Assembly (NCBI GenBank): GCA_949592205.1
Contig: CATIUR010000004.1
Span: 5,397,001-5,461,000, forward strand
DNA from: Helichrysum umbraculigerum
Taxonomy: Eukaryota > Streptophyta > Magnoliopsida > Asterales > Asteraceae
Direction: 5' to 3'
Length of the DNA: 64,000 nt
Below are positions 9,476 to 19,361 of this stretch, piece after piece; within the stretch, counting starts at the first letter, position 1, and each line of letters opens with the position of its first letter. Position numbers and translations under genes: made by a program. The notes below the pieces were generated by a model, which was given only the letters and a program-made list of their open reading frames with translations, ran no database searches and was not told where the DNA came from.

Positions 9476-11884
9476 TTAGTACTTATGGGACACCCAAGCC
9501 TTGATAGACTTGGGTTGTCCATGATCATCCATAACCATCACATCAATGAGTTTATGATATTTTAAAAACTCAGAGGATTTCATTGATGTGTTGTTTGTGG
9601 ATTTGGGTTTCCAAACCTTTGTAGGTTCAGATGAGTTGTTTTCAACAATGTTGTGCTGTTGAACTTGAGGTTTACTAGGCACAACTTTGTTTACTCTAGC
9701 CACGGGTTTTGGAGAAGAGGATGCATATCTTGATATAGGCGAATACGAAGCACGCCTAGAAAACAATTTTGAATAAGAATTCCTAAAGGAGGAAGTTCTT
9801 GGCATCTCTCTACCAAACCTATCTAGGGATAATAACTGACAATGCCTAATTATATGTCCTTGTTGTCCACAATGGAAACAAGAACGTCGTTCAATGTACG
9901 ACCTATTCCAATGATTACCCACAAAAGGTTTTGGTGGAGGACAATACACAGAAGGTCTATGACCAGGAACATTTGTTGAACATGCACTCTTAGGTGGACA
10001 TGTTGAAGTAGATGTTCCTGAGGTTGAGTTAGTTGATTTTGAAGGTTTATTCTTTTCAGATTTATCAACTACAACTTTTGAGGATTCATTGTCAACCTTA
10101 GCTTTTCCATTGCATTTAAAACAATCATCATTTTCAGTTGTAATGATGAAATTTTTAGGTTTGACATTTATTTTCTCAACCTTAATGGTAGACTCTTCAG
10201 GTATATCTTCTACCTCAACGACCTCCTTAACACGAACTGGAGGTGCACTATCAGACTTAACAAACTTAGGTAAAGGATACTCTGGCCTTATGGTTTTCTC
10301 CTTTGCCTGTTTGTTTTGCTTAGCTTCTTTAGCTTTAATACCATAAGGCTTCATATAATCAACTGGAATCTCTTCAAGACCTTCCTTAACAGGCGTAGGA
10401 CAGTATTCGGCGTGGGAAGGTGGTGGTACTTGATTATAACCAAGTCCTGCCTTCTTTTTACCGCCTGTCCCTTGCTTATTAACGATTTCATTAAAGACAA
10501 AAGTTGCGGATGAAGAACCTAAAATTTTACTTTTATGGTTATCGTACTCACTTTTTAAATCAAAAAGCTCTTTATTCAACAATTCAATTTCAGCAAGATA
10601 ACTATTAATTGCATCTTGTTGACTAAAGACTTTTGCTTTATAAGTTTGTGTGTCTAACTTATACGCCTCAATTTTGTTATCATAAAGTTTCTCATTAGCT
10701 TTAAGAAAATTGTTTGATTCAGTAAGTTTGACAACCTTTTTTCGCAACTCTAAATTGTCATATTGATAATTTTCAAAAGATTCAGTCAATGTAAAACAGG
10801 AAACACAGGTTATGGGTACCTCAGGTTCATCATGTACCTCATGTATTTTTGCCAAAAGCGCACTGTGTTGAACCTCTCCTTGAAGTGCACTAAAATCAAA
10901 CATTCCCTGAGAATACACCGTCATAGCCTGTGATGTTGTGTTCTTCTCTGGAGTCGTTGGAGCTGTAGGAGTAGTGAATCCAGATGAAGGATATTTTACT
11001 TTCTCACACTCCTTAGCAAAGTTCCCATGAATCTGACAGTTCTTGCATTTCACTTTGCGTTTATTAAAACCAAGACCTGTATCACCATCGTCATCCAGGT
11101 CTTTTCTACCCGTTCTCTGGAGAAACTTCTTAGTTCTTTGGGTTATCATGGCCATGCTCCATTTGATGTCCATCTGCTCGAGATCATCAGAATCAATCTG
11201 TTCAAAGTCTTCTTCAGTAAGCTGTAGAGTACTAGCCTTCTTGGAAAGAAAATTCTCATAAGAGTTGAGGAAAGCTGCAAAGATTGTAGCATGATCCTCA
11301 GTAGCCTTTGAAGGAGCTGTATGAGCTGTATGAGAAGTATAGGAAGCATATGAAGTGCTAGTAGAAGTAGATGCTGCTGAGTTGGAAGTAGATCTGGAAG
11401 TATCATTTAGACTAGGAATTTGAATATTAGCCTCTGACTGCTTTTCCTTTTGATCGTAAGCCGCTATAAAAGCATCCCATAAACCTATAGAAGTTGCTTG
11501 ATCTTTAAATTTATTAATCACAACTTCTGGCAAGCACTTGGTAATCATCTCATACGCTCTATTGTCTTTATCAAACTCTGCTCGTTCCTTGACTGACATT
11601 TGTGCTCTTGACTTAAGCACCCCGTCGAGTCTTGGTTGCTCATATCGATCAATGGTGTTAAACCAATTCCACAGATTTGGATCTTTGTATTCAATGAAAT
11701 TGCATAACTTAATCTTCCAACTCGCAAAATCACTATAGAACAAAGATGTAGAAGGAGGCATTTTCGCACCAAAAGCCATATCCGAATTTTCCCTCCAAAA
11801 TTGAATTCGAAAATTTCGAAAACCGACAGAGTGTAGCGAAACTTTTCCAACACTAAAATTAGGTACTTTTAAGTTCAAAAACAA
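9476..11884 (-). CDS. Ty1/copia gag polyprotein, gag-only ORF
   Basis: This is a capsid/nucleocapsid-like protein of up to 802 residues. Likely true starts are internal: ATG at 11779 (MAFGAKMPP) or 11761, because the first 35 residues look like read-through leader. The N-terminal part (WKIKLCNFIEYKDPNLWNWF) is the copia gag core. A first, degenerate zinc knuckle reads CKNCQIHGNFAKEC and lacks the histidine at its usual place. A Glu/Lys/Leu-rich coiled-coil-like stretch covers roughly residues 365-450. A second, perfect CX2CX4HX4C knuckle reads CFHCGQQGHIIRHC. The ORF ends KAWVSHKY, near where protease would start in an autonomous element. It is intact over 2.3 kb with no pol behind it, which suggests a trans-mobilised or pol-deleted derivative. 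A SIRE-like lineage is possible from gag length, but this is a guess. Confidence 0.85.
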   Translation of the reverse strand: MFLNLKVPNFSVGKVSLHSVGFRNFRIQFWRENSDMAFGAKMPPSTSLFYSDFASWKIKLCNFIEYKDPNLWNWFNTIDRYEQPRLDGVLKSRAQMSVKERAEFDKDNRAYEMITKCLPEVVINKFKDQATSIGLWDAFIAAYDQKEKQSEANIQIPSLNDTSRSTSNSAASTSTSTSYASYTSHTAHTAPSKATEDHATIFAAFLNSYENFLSKKASTLQLTEEDFEQIDSDDLEQMDIKWSMAMITQRTKKFLQRTGRKDLDDDGDTGLGFNKRKVKCKNCQIHGNFAKECEKVKYPSSGFTTPTAPTTPEKNTTSQAMTVYSQGMFDFSALQGEVQHSALLAKIHEVHDEPEVPITCVSCFTLTESFENYQYDNLELRKKVVKLTESNNFLKANEKLYDNKIEAYKLDTQTYKAKVFSQQDAINSYLAEIELLNKELFDLKSEYDNHKSKILGSSSATFVFNEIVNKQGTGGKKKAGLGYNQVPPPSHAEYCPTPVKEGLEEIPVDYMKPYGIKAKEAKQNKQAKEKTIRPEYPLPKFVKSDSAPPVRVKEVVEVEDIPEESTIKVEKINVKPKNFIITTENDDCFKCNGKAKVDNESSKVVVDKSEKNKPSKSTNSTSGTSTSTCPPKSACSTNVPGHRPSVYCPPPKPFVGNHWNRSYIERRSCFHCGQQGHIIRHCQLLSLDRFGREMPRTSSFRNSYSKLFSRRASYSPISRYASSSPKPVARVNKVVPSKPQVQQHNIVENNSSEPTKVWKPKSTNNTSMKSSEFLKYHKLIDVMVMDDHGQPKSIKAWVSHKY

Positions 11885-12084
11885 AATTTGGTACTACAAA
11901 AATTTTCGCGAATTTCCCGCCAAAATTTCGTCCGAAAACGTCAAAAATTGGCCGGGTAAAATGAAACTTTTTCCAGCCTAAAATTGAACAGTTGTAAGGC
12001 TAAGGAAAAATTTTGGAAATGCAAAATTTTTTGGAGATTTCCCGCCAAAAAACTTTTTTTTTTTTTTTTTACTAATCTAGCAGG

Positions 12085-12390
12085 TACTTGACGTCGCACT
12101 CAACGTCGTAGAAGCTAGCGACGTCGCAACCTACGTCGCAGTAACCACTTAAGGTCAAAATAACGACGTCGCTAACGAAGTCGCAAAGACCAGTCAAGGT
12201 CAAAATTAATAACGCCGCAGGCTACGTCGCAGGTGACGTAGCAAAATCACAGTACGTCGCAGAAGGACGTTGCAGAAACACTTGAGGTCAAAATAACGAC
12301 GTCGTTAACGAAGTCGCAACTTTACGTCGCAGGTGACGTCGCAGCTAATGTCGCAGAACTTAGCGACGTCGCAGCTAACGTCGCAAAACG
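12085..12390 (-). repeat. GACGTCGCA motif array in the copia leader
   Basis: Roughly fifteen copies of ACGTCGCA, often as GACGTCGCA and flanked by phrases such as AAGGTCAAAATAACGAC, lie between the primer-binding site and gag. The core GACGTC is a palindrome. Related copies occur in the LTR near 12890-12940. The spacing is irregular, unlike a true tandem satellite. Confidence 0.85.
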
Positions 12391-12600
12391 TGACTGCACC
12401 GGCCAAAACCCCAAAAATCGAAAATTTTCGAAACCCTAACGAAATTTCGAAATCCAAACGTCGAACCAACCCAAAAACACTTCCAGAAATCGATATAATC
12501 AACCAAATCAACTCAGAAACGATTAATAACAATTAATACCTTCGCGAATTAAACGAAAACATCTAAAATAACGATCCGAAACCAACGAATCCTTGATTCT

Positions 12601-12615
12601 ATGGCTCTGATACCA
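12601..12615 (-). other. Copia primer-binding site (initiator tRNA-Met)
   Basis: On the minus strand TGGTATCAGAGCCAT begins two bases after the CA end of the LTR. This is the standard plant copia site complementary to the 3' end of initiator methionine tRNA. It fixes the LTR border and the element's orientation. Confidence 0.93.
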
Positions 12616-12617
12616 GT

Positions 12618-13059
12618 TGATAGTCCCTTACGCGTAGGATCTGATCGGATCGTATGATCAATTGTAAATGCGGAATAATAAACGATTGATAATATGATTC
12701 ACGAACACACGATTTCTATAATCTTTGTATATATTCACAATTGAATAATAAAGATTACAAGATACAAACTCAAACTCTCGTTCTCTTCTCTCTGCACTCA
12801 CACAAAACGGCTCTACTCTCTAGGGTTTGATCAACCCTCAAATGAAACTCTAACTCGCTATTTATACTCGACCCACTGGACCCTGCGACGTTAGGCCCAA
12901 CGTCGCAGGCCCAACCCAATGCGACATAGCCCATGTCGCCATGTATCTTCTATATAATTACATTTAGTTGACTCACTAAACACTATACATATACAGACTA
13001 ATTGACTTTGACAATTACAATAGTTTGACCAACTGACTGACACACAAAATGCACCAACA
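12618..13059 (-). mobile_element. Copia 5' LTR, 442 bp
   Basis: Read on the minus strand it starts TGTTGGTGCATTTTG and ends GGGACTATCA, followed by the primer-binding site. It carries GACGTCGCA-type motifs near 12890-12940. The outer flank is CTACT (13060-13064), the expected target-duplication sequence; its partner would be at the missing 3' end. Confidence 0.85.
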
Positions 13060-13066
13060 CTACTCT

Positions 13067-13072
<6 letters not shown>

Positions 13073-13117
<45 letters not shown>
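13073..13117. repeat. (TA)n microsatellite
   Basis: About 45 bases of uninterrupted alternating AT next to the copia LTR. Confidence 0.95.
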
Positions 13118-13118
<1 letters not shown>

Positions 13119-13956
13119 TAAGCAACTATAAATAATGGATCCAGAATTTACCATGTAAGCAATAATGACACGTGGCAACCTCTAATAATTTTAAAGATAA
13201 ATAAATATTTTGGGTACAGATAAATGTTTGAGAATTTTAAAAATTAATATTTATAATATTTGGATTATTTTAATAATATTGAAAGGATGGTGATAAATAC
13301 AACAAACAACTTGATTCATACACCATATTTTATGCATTCAGATGTAGTACTGTACAACACTGCGATGCATGTTTTTGTTGTATGAATAAAAAAAATATTG
13401 TAAATATCAACACCCATATTGAAACATAAGAGTTTGAACATAGATATAATTACATTTGTTTACTATATATATCATAAATTATAATCGTGGGGGCAAATAT
13501 TTACTTTGATTCTTTGTTAATGATGAAAAAGAAGATCGGCTTGCGCGAGTTGAAATTGTGTGCGCGGCAAATATTTACTTTAATTTGTTGATCATGACAT
13601 GTTTTACTGTTAATTGAAACCATACATGCATGTTGTCACGTTATTATAGAGGAGATAAATATTTATGAGTATGAATAGCATAGGATATACTTTATTATGT
13701 ACTAACGAATTTGGTAAAAACAACGTCTTCGCATGATAGAATTTCATTCATGTTTAATGCTTTTATCACCCTTTTTTTCCTTTTTTAATTTTTTCCCTTT
13801 TTTTCCTTTTTTATCCTTGCGAAATTGCTATTGCGAAATTGATATTGCGAATTCCTCCATTCTAGCGAAAGTATGTGTGATTTTGTAAGCAAAACCATCT
13901 TGCGGAATTGATATTGCGAAATGACATTGCATTATTGCGATTTTCCCCATGCTTGC
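13118..13956. other. Intergenic AT-rich sequence with short ATTGCGAA repeats
   Basis: No gene is visible. From about 13815 to 13945 the phrases TTGCGAAATTG and ATATTGCGAA recur five or six times. The solo LTR inserted into the end of this repeat tract, which resumes at 15925 with CTTGCGGAATTG. Confidence 0.55.
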
Positions 13957-15924
13957 TGATATCGCTCATTTTGTCTATATGAATTTGCCGTGATATCATT
14001 TGTTTTGTGTATATATCACTGAGTAGATTTCGTGAACTTTCGGTACTTATTTCATTTGGAAATTTATCTCAGGTTGAATCATTGGAAAAGCATGCAATGT
14101 GGTGAAGTTGGTCAAAATCTGAGCTTAATCTGGAAATGAAGTGCAGCTGGGCCAATTTGGTGTCATAGCCGATCGGCTATGGTTCTCCAGCCGATCGGCT
14201 AAGCCTTGCCAGAGGATCGGGTAAATTAAGCCGATCGGCTATTTTAGTTCAAAAGTGTTACAGCAGCTGACCCATTGTGAAGCTGAACTAAGCTAGTGAT
14301 TTCATCAAGACAGCCGATCTGCTAGGGAAGCACAGCCGATAGGGTATGATTGACCAGCCGATCGGGTGAGGTTTTCCCGCCGATCAGGTAAAAAAGCGGG
14401 CACTGTTTGTCTCTTAGATCTGGATAAAAATGGCCGCGATGTCCTGTGGTTATTAAGTGCGTGTGCAGCTGTGGAGGTGCAAGCAATTAATGCTTTCAAC
14501 TTCTTTTTGGTCCAAGGTTTCTCTTTTTCATTTTACACAAAGGTTTGAAGCTTTTGGAATGGGTTTTATAACCCTAAAAAGAGATCTGGAGAGGGATCAT
14601 TCATCATCCATCCAGACTTCATTTTTGAGTTGGGGTTTTTCTCTCAGGAAAAAGCCACGACCCAAATACCTCTCCACTCCATTTTGCTTCACAAAAATCA
14701 CCAACTCCTTCACTTATTCTACTTGTATTTCACTTGAAAATTTCATGGAGAAGATCAAGCTAGCAACAATTTCATCAAGAACACTTGTTTCCATTTGTGG
14801 TGTAATCACTTGGGTATAATTTTTATTCCATTTAGTTTCGAGTAATTTATAATTTATTCAAGTATTTGTTGTTGTTGCATGATGGTTGTGATTATGAGTG
14901 GCTAGTTCCTCATATACTTGTTTGGATGAACTAGCTAGTTGATTAGGGGTGATTCATCTTTGGTGTTTGATTATGCTAAGGTTCATAGTTTATCATCTTA
15001 CTTGTATGAATTTGGCTCTTGTAATTGTTGAAACTTGTTAGTATTTTAACCAAGCAACTTTAGCGAACGTTTGTTGTTTGTGAGAAATATTTATGATTTT
15101 GTATGTCTAAGTGCAAATGAAAACCTTGTTTGTGGTTACAAAATTGGTATAAGTGAAATAATTGAGCTAAATTTATATAAGTGGCGAATATGTCGAATGG
15201 CTTTCGTTTGATGAATTGTGAACAAAATCTTTGGTCGTTTTGTTTGATCTATTAAACTTGTGTATTTAAGCTTTTAAACATTTATCTAAACTCATTTGGT
15301 GAATTGCTAGTAAATATGGCGAACGTCTTTTATTGAGTAATTTACTATCAATTGTTTGTCTTTAAATGATTGAACTAATTTGTGGATGTAAATTTGGAAC
15401 AAGCTAGATATATTAAGCTCAAACGTGCAATTTGGTAACCATGGTAAATGTCTGTTACTTGATTAAGTCTTAAGGCCTTGAATTGAACTTGAACATTAGG
15501 TGATAGCGAATGTTAAGCCTTTGTTCAAATGATATTCACTTTAGCATATATTTAACCGGTTATAACCTTTCACCCCAAAATCACTAGTGAAATAATCCAA
15601 GCAAGTATTGTTTTTAATATACGAAAGTTTTCAATCAATCACTTTGACTCTTAAGAGTCCACTTGCCTTGTTTTAATTTTAAGATAGTAGTTTTAAGCAT
15701 CGTGACAACTCGGTTACAAAACCCCCAACTTTTATTTTTACTTTCTAAATTACTCACACTTGACTTATTAAATCTATAAACTAAGTTCCCTGTGTTCGAA
15801 CCCGAACTTACCCGACTATACTACTACACGATAGGGTCTACTGCCCGGTTATGTATTGGTCTTAGCTAGGTATTTTCTTGTTCACTCTTCAACGATAAAT
15901 TTTATAACTAGATTTTGCACATCA
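13957..15924 (+). mobile_element. Solo LTR of the Athila-type family, 5-bp TSD
   Basis: It starts TGATATCGCTC and ends GCACATCA like the LTR at 6361-8239, with similar internal order. It is flanked on both sides by CTTGC (13952-13956 and 15925-15929). No internal region is attached, so it is the product of LTR-LTR recombination. Its palindrome array (14168-14400) keeps about three perfect copies; the rest have decayed, for example GCCGATCTGCT and GCCGATAGGGT, so it is older than the other copy. Confidence 0.93.
14168..14400 (+). repeat. Decayed AGCCGATCGGCT array in the solo LTR
   Basis: Three perfect and about five mutated copies occupy the same LTR position as in the 3' LTR at 6553-6772. 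Confidence 0.8.
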
Positions 15925-16091
15925 CTTGCGGAATTGTTTGATATTTTGTGAGAAAAAAAAGTAGGGTTGATATTATTTTAAATAATGAACACATTTTGTA
16001 TATCTAGGTAATTACCCCAATAGGCACCTATATACATTTTTTAAATGTCCTGTACTCCTGTGGCATCCATATACATTACATGTCAACATAA

Positions 16092-18260
16092 GACCATTCC
16101 CAACCCACGTCAGCGCCACGTCAGCTTTTCCACAAAACTGACTGAAACTGACTGAAACTGACAGACCACTCTCATCCCTGCTCCGTCACTTCCATTTTCT
16201 GGGCCCCGCGACTAATTAAAATTAAAAAATCAACTAAAACACAACAACATAAATAAAAACAATAATTTAAATTAAACACATTCCATTAAAATTAAAAATT
16301 ACACCAATCCTAAAAATTAAAATTACAACAATTCCTAAAAATTAAAATTACAACAATTCCTAATAATTAAAATTACGAGAAATCCTAAAAATTAAAAAGT
16401 ACGATAATTTAAAAAATACTAGAATTATAAAGAAATCTAATCGGAGCTCGACTCGTCGGTTTCGTTTGCGTTTTCTTGCTCGTCCTCGTCCGATTCATCG
16501 TTGCCATATTTGTCTTGGTAAAGTGTCACGACTTCTTTCCTCGTGTTTTTTAGCATTTTTATTTCTTTTTTGGACGCCTTTTTCGGGAGTTTTTTACACA
16601 AAAAACTCAAAGCTTTGTAGGAGGCTTTTTTCATCGCGTTTTCCTTGATCAGTTTAATTGCTTCTTGTTGCGCGAGAGCGGTTTGCCTGACTGCTTCCAA
16701 AGTTTCCACTTTTTCAGATTGAACACTTCGTGAGGATGAACCGGCGGACGACGGATATAGTCATTTTGGAACAACCGCTTCATGTTCGTATCAAGAGCCG
16801 TTGCTGTCGGTTGTTCATCCGCGTCCAGATCGGTGACAACGTGTCGGAAAGAATCTTCATTGGCCATAACGCCCGGCTCAGCAAAGAATTTTGGGAAATG
16901 TCTAATAACATTCCAAGATGACTCGTAAATGAACGCACGGCCAAGTTGGTGCCGGAATGCATTTCGGGTGGCAATCATGACGTCGTTTTCATCGGCACCG
17001 CTTTGTGGGCAAATTTCTTTGTAGTTTTTGTAGAGAGCTTGGAATGCTTTTGAGTCGTGAGAAATCTTGTTCCATTTGCCAGTAAGTTGATTAAGGTTAT
17101 GTTTTGTTGAGACACAACTGTTGTAAGCTTCATTAACTTTAGCCCAAAATGACTCGTTTGTTTGATTTTTGCCCACCACACCGTTTTCGGAACAGTGTAT
17201 CCACCGCTCCGCTAAAATCCTCGCCTCCTCGTCCGTCCAACGTGTTTGAGCCCGTTTGGGCCTTTTTTCCTTTTGAACCCGTTTACCCTTTTTCTTGTTC
17301 TTTTGGGTTTCGGGTTCGGGTTCAGATTCGGGCTCGGGTTCGGGTTCGGGATCCGGGTTCGCCTCGTCGGAGCTTTCTTCCAAAGTTTGTGGTACGGTGA
17401 AATTCATTTGTTGGTGACTGGGTTGGATGAGCTTGGAGAAAAGTGTGGTTGTTGTGGTGACCATTGTGTGTTTTGGAACCACTGTGGTTGTGACCATTGT
17501 GTGAAATGTGGTTGTGGTGGTGAGGATTGTGTGTTTGTGTACCACCCTTGAAATCCATAATTATTCCTCGGGTCGTGCGGATCAAGGTTGAACGGGCTTG
17601 CAATTGGTGGAAAGTTGGCAATTGGTTGAGTGTTTGGTTGAGATGAAGAACCAGAAGCTTGAGTGTTTGGTGAGTTTGGGTTTGGTAACGGGTTATTCAA
17701 CAGATTTTGTCACATATCTTTGGCAATATTTTGTTGATCTTTTTTTTTTTATTTTTGGAAGTGGATTTGTTGTTTTTTGACATTTTTTTGAGAGTGATTT
17801 TGAGGTTTTTGAGAGTGGTGTTTGAAGTGTTGTGTGGAAGAATTGGTGGAATGTTTTTGTGTTGTGTGAAAATTAGTAAGTATGTAGGTATTTTTATAGG
17901 TAAAAATGGAGGGTTTAAAAATAATTTGAATTTTTAAATTTTTTTCAAATTTTTTGAAATGTTTTTGAAAAATTCAAATTTTTGGAAAAATTTGAATTTT
18001 TTGAAAAATTTGAATTTTTTGAAAAATTTGAACCCACTCTACCAACGGACCTTTTTTTACATTTTTTCAATTTTTTCAATTTTTTTTTATGTTAAACGGT
18101 AACAAACAAAAAAAAGGAAATGGGCCCCACTATCACCGACGCACCCCGCCGGTTTACCGACTGACAGCAGCCGACGGACGAAACCGACGAGGCGGTGCCA
18201 ACCCCGTCGGTTCGTCGGTTTGAAGCCGACGCAAAGCGACGCCTCGGGTTGGGAATGGTC
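16092..18260 (-). mobile_element. PIF/Harbinger element with Myb-like ORF only
   Basis: The 2169-bp element has terminal inverted repeats GACCATTCCCAACCC at the left and GGGTTGGGAATGGTC at the right, and the 3-bp target duplication TAA (16089-16091 and 18261-18263), the hallmark of this superfamily. It carries the Myb/SANT-like companion gene but no DDE transposase, so it would need transposase supplied from elsewhere. Confidence 0.93.
16437..17700 (-). pseudogene. Harbinger ORF1: Myb/SANT-like protein, frameshifted
   Basis: Three overlapping reading frames make one ancestral protein. The N-terminal Pro/Asn-rich part starts MNNPLPNPNSPN at 17700 and runs to about 17410. The middle holds a Glu/Pro-repeat linker, a basic KKKGKRVQKEKRPK stretch and the Myb/SANT-like domain (TRWTDEEARILAERW to LTGKWNKISHDSKAF). 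The C-terminal helical, Lys-rich tail runs from about 16718 to 16437. Frame changes are needed near 17410-17450 and near 16718, so no single intact product is made. In this family the protein binds transposon ends and helps import the transposase. Similar proteins are often mislabelled in plant databases as glutathione S-transferase T3-like. Confidence 0.85.
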
Positions 18261-18680
18261 TAATAAAAGAAATTTGTATTTAAACATGAATATATATTTC
18301 TTATCAAATTATGATATACTTTGATATATTTCTATATATAGAATATATTTATTGATGTCTGATATTATTACCATCTAAAGACACTGCATTCAATCTACCA
18401 ATATATTACATCCACTTTACTTTAGGAACCGAATATATAACATTTAATATATTCTAATATTGAATGTATAGAATATTTAACATTAATATATTCTATATAT
18501 TATGTAATAATAGTGTAAGTTTGACATTCAATATATATATTTTATATATAGTACCATATCAAAGTATAATTTGATAAGAAAGATATATTCAAATTTAGAT
18601 ACATATTCTCTTTGATTATGTTGTTATGTGTTACAAGACATTTAAAAATGCATATAGATGTCAATATTATGTTGATATTA

Positions 18681-18980
18681 AGCACTCCCATAAGGAGTTT
18701 CACTTTCCGTCGGTTCCAACGGACGGAACCGACACCGGCCCATCGGTTCGATCCATCGGTTGGTTTTCGTCGGATATCCGACGAGCGTCGCTTGTGTTTT
18801 GTTTTTTTTATTTTATTTGTGTGTATAAAACTAGAGGTAACTTGGAAAAATGTGGGACCAAAAATTAAAGTAACGGGTCACTGATGGCAGGGGTCAGTCA
18901 GCTTAAATCAGATTTGAAAAGAAAAAAAACTGATGTGGCGCTGATGTAGCCAGTCAGTTTTAGTCACGATTGAATATGGT
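18681..18980. mobile_element. Harbinger-type MITE, 300 bp
   Basis: It is bordered by TTA on both sides (18678-18680 and 18981-18983). The right end in reverse (ACCATATTCAATCGTGAC, then CAGCGCCACATCAG) resembles the left end of the 16092 element, and its left half is rich in GTCGGTTCC-type phrases like that element's right end. The terminal repeats are decayed. Confidence 0.6.
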
Positions 18981-19282
18981 TTATTACCTTTTGAAACACC
19001 GCATTTAAACTCAAACTTCTTTTGAAAAGCTACTTCATATAAGTTATTTTCTTTTAATTTTTTATTTTTCAATAAACTTTTAAAATAGTTGTTATCCAAC
19101 CAATACTAGTAGTGTGTAAACTTTTTTAAAATGTGTGTGTTTTATAAACTTCATGTGAACACGAGTAAATATCAATCATATTAAAGAAAGTTATGAAAAA
19201 TTTAAAAAGTCAAACTTTCACTTAATATCAACAATCAACAATAAATTTAAAATGAAAAATGTAAATGTACCAACACAAGTGT

Positions 19283-19290
19283 TATATAAA
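19283..19290 (+). promoter_or_regulatory. TATA box of the inhibitor gene
   Basis: TATATAAA lies 72 bases before the start codon at 19362, a normal plant spacing for a short 5' UTR. Confidence 0.5.
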
Positions 19291-19361
19291 ACTATAAATT
19301 GAGGTGCACCAACACACTTGCTATATCCACAAATCATCACATCACATTAAAATAAATCAAT

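Larger units (their letters stand above)
8240..13059 (-). mobile_element. Ty1/copia-type element with gag but no pol visible
   Basis: On the minus strand the order is LTR (13059-12618), primer-binding site, leader with a motif array, a gag ORF, then 1.2 kb with no coding similarity that ends at the Athila LTR border at 8239. The 3' LTR is not in the window. The simplest model is that the Athila element inserted into the 3' noncoding part, leaving the rest left of position 1. No DSGCSRHMTG-type protease/integrase sequence follows gag, so the copy is gag-only as far as can be seen. Confidence 0.72.
16025..18670. mobile_element. Old foldback element split by the Harbinger insertion
   Basis: Sequence at about 16028-16091 plus 18264-18345 is an imperfect reverse complement of about 18553-18660. 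Shared phrases include TTCTTATCAAATTAT and CATTTTTTAAATGTC versus CATTTTTAAATGTC. The Harbinger element lies inside the left arm. Outer borders and target duplication are not resolved. Confidence 0.5.

Noticed and set aside
12333..12536. Frames of 67 and 75 codons over the GACGTCGCA array
   Set aside because: Translations are just the repeat motif read in frame (TSQL/CDVS repeats) on both strands.
13073..13117. Possible origin or matrix attachment site in the (TA)n tract
   Set aside because: A simple microsatellite explains it; nothing else supports an origin.
14366..14819. 60- and 120-codon frames in the solo LTR
   Set aside because: Not shared with the LTR at 6361-8239; chance frames in noncoding LTR.
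17149..17551. Plus-strand frames of 83 and 101 codons over the Harbinger ORF
   Set aside because: Antisense shadows of the Glu/Pro-repeat and His/Thr-rich parts of the Myb-like gene.
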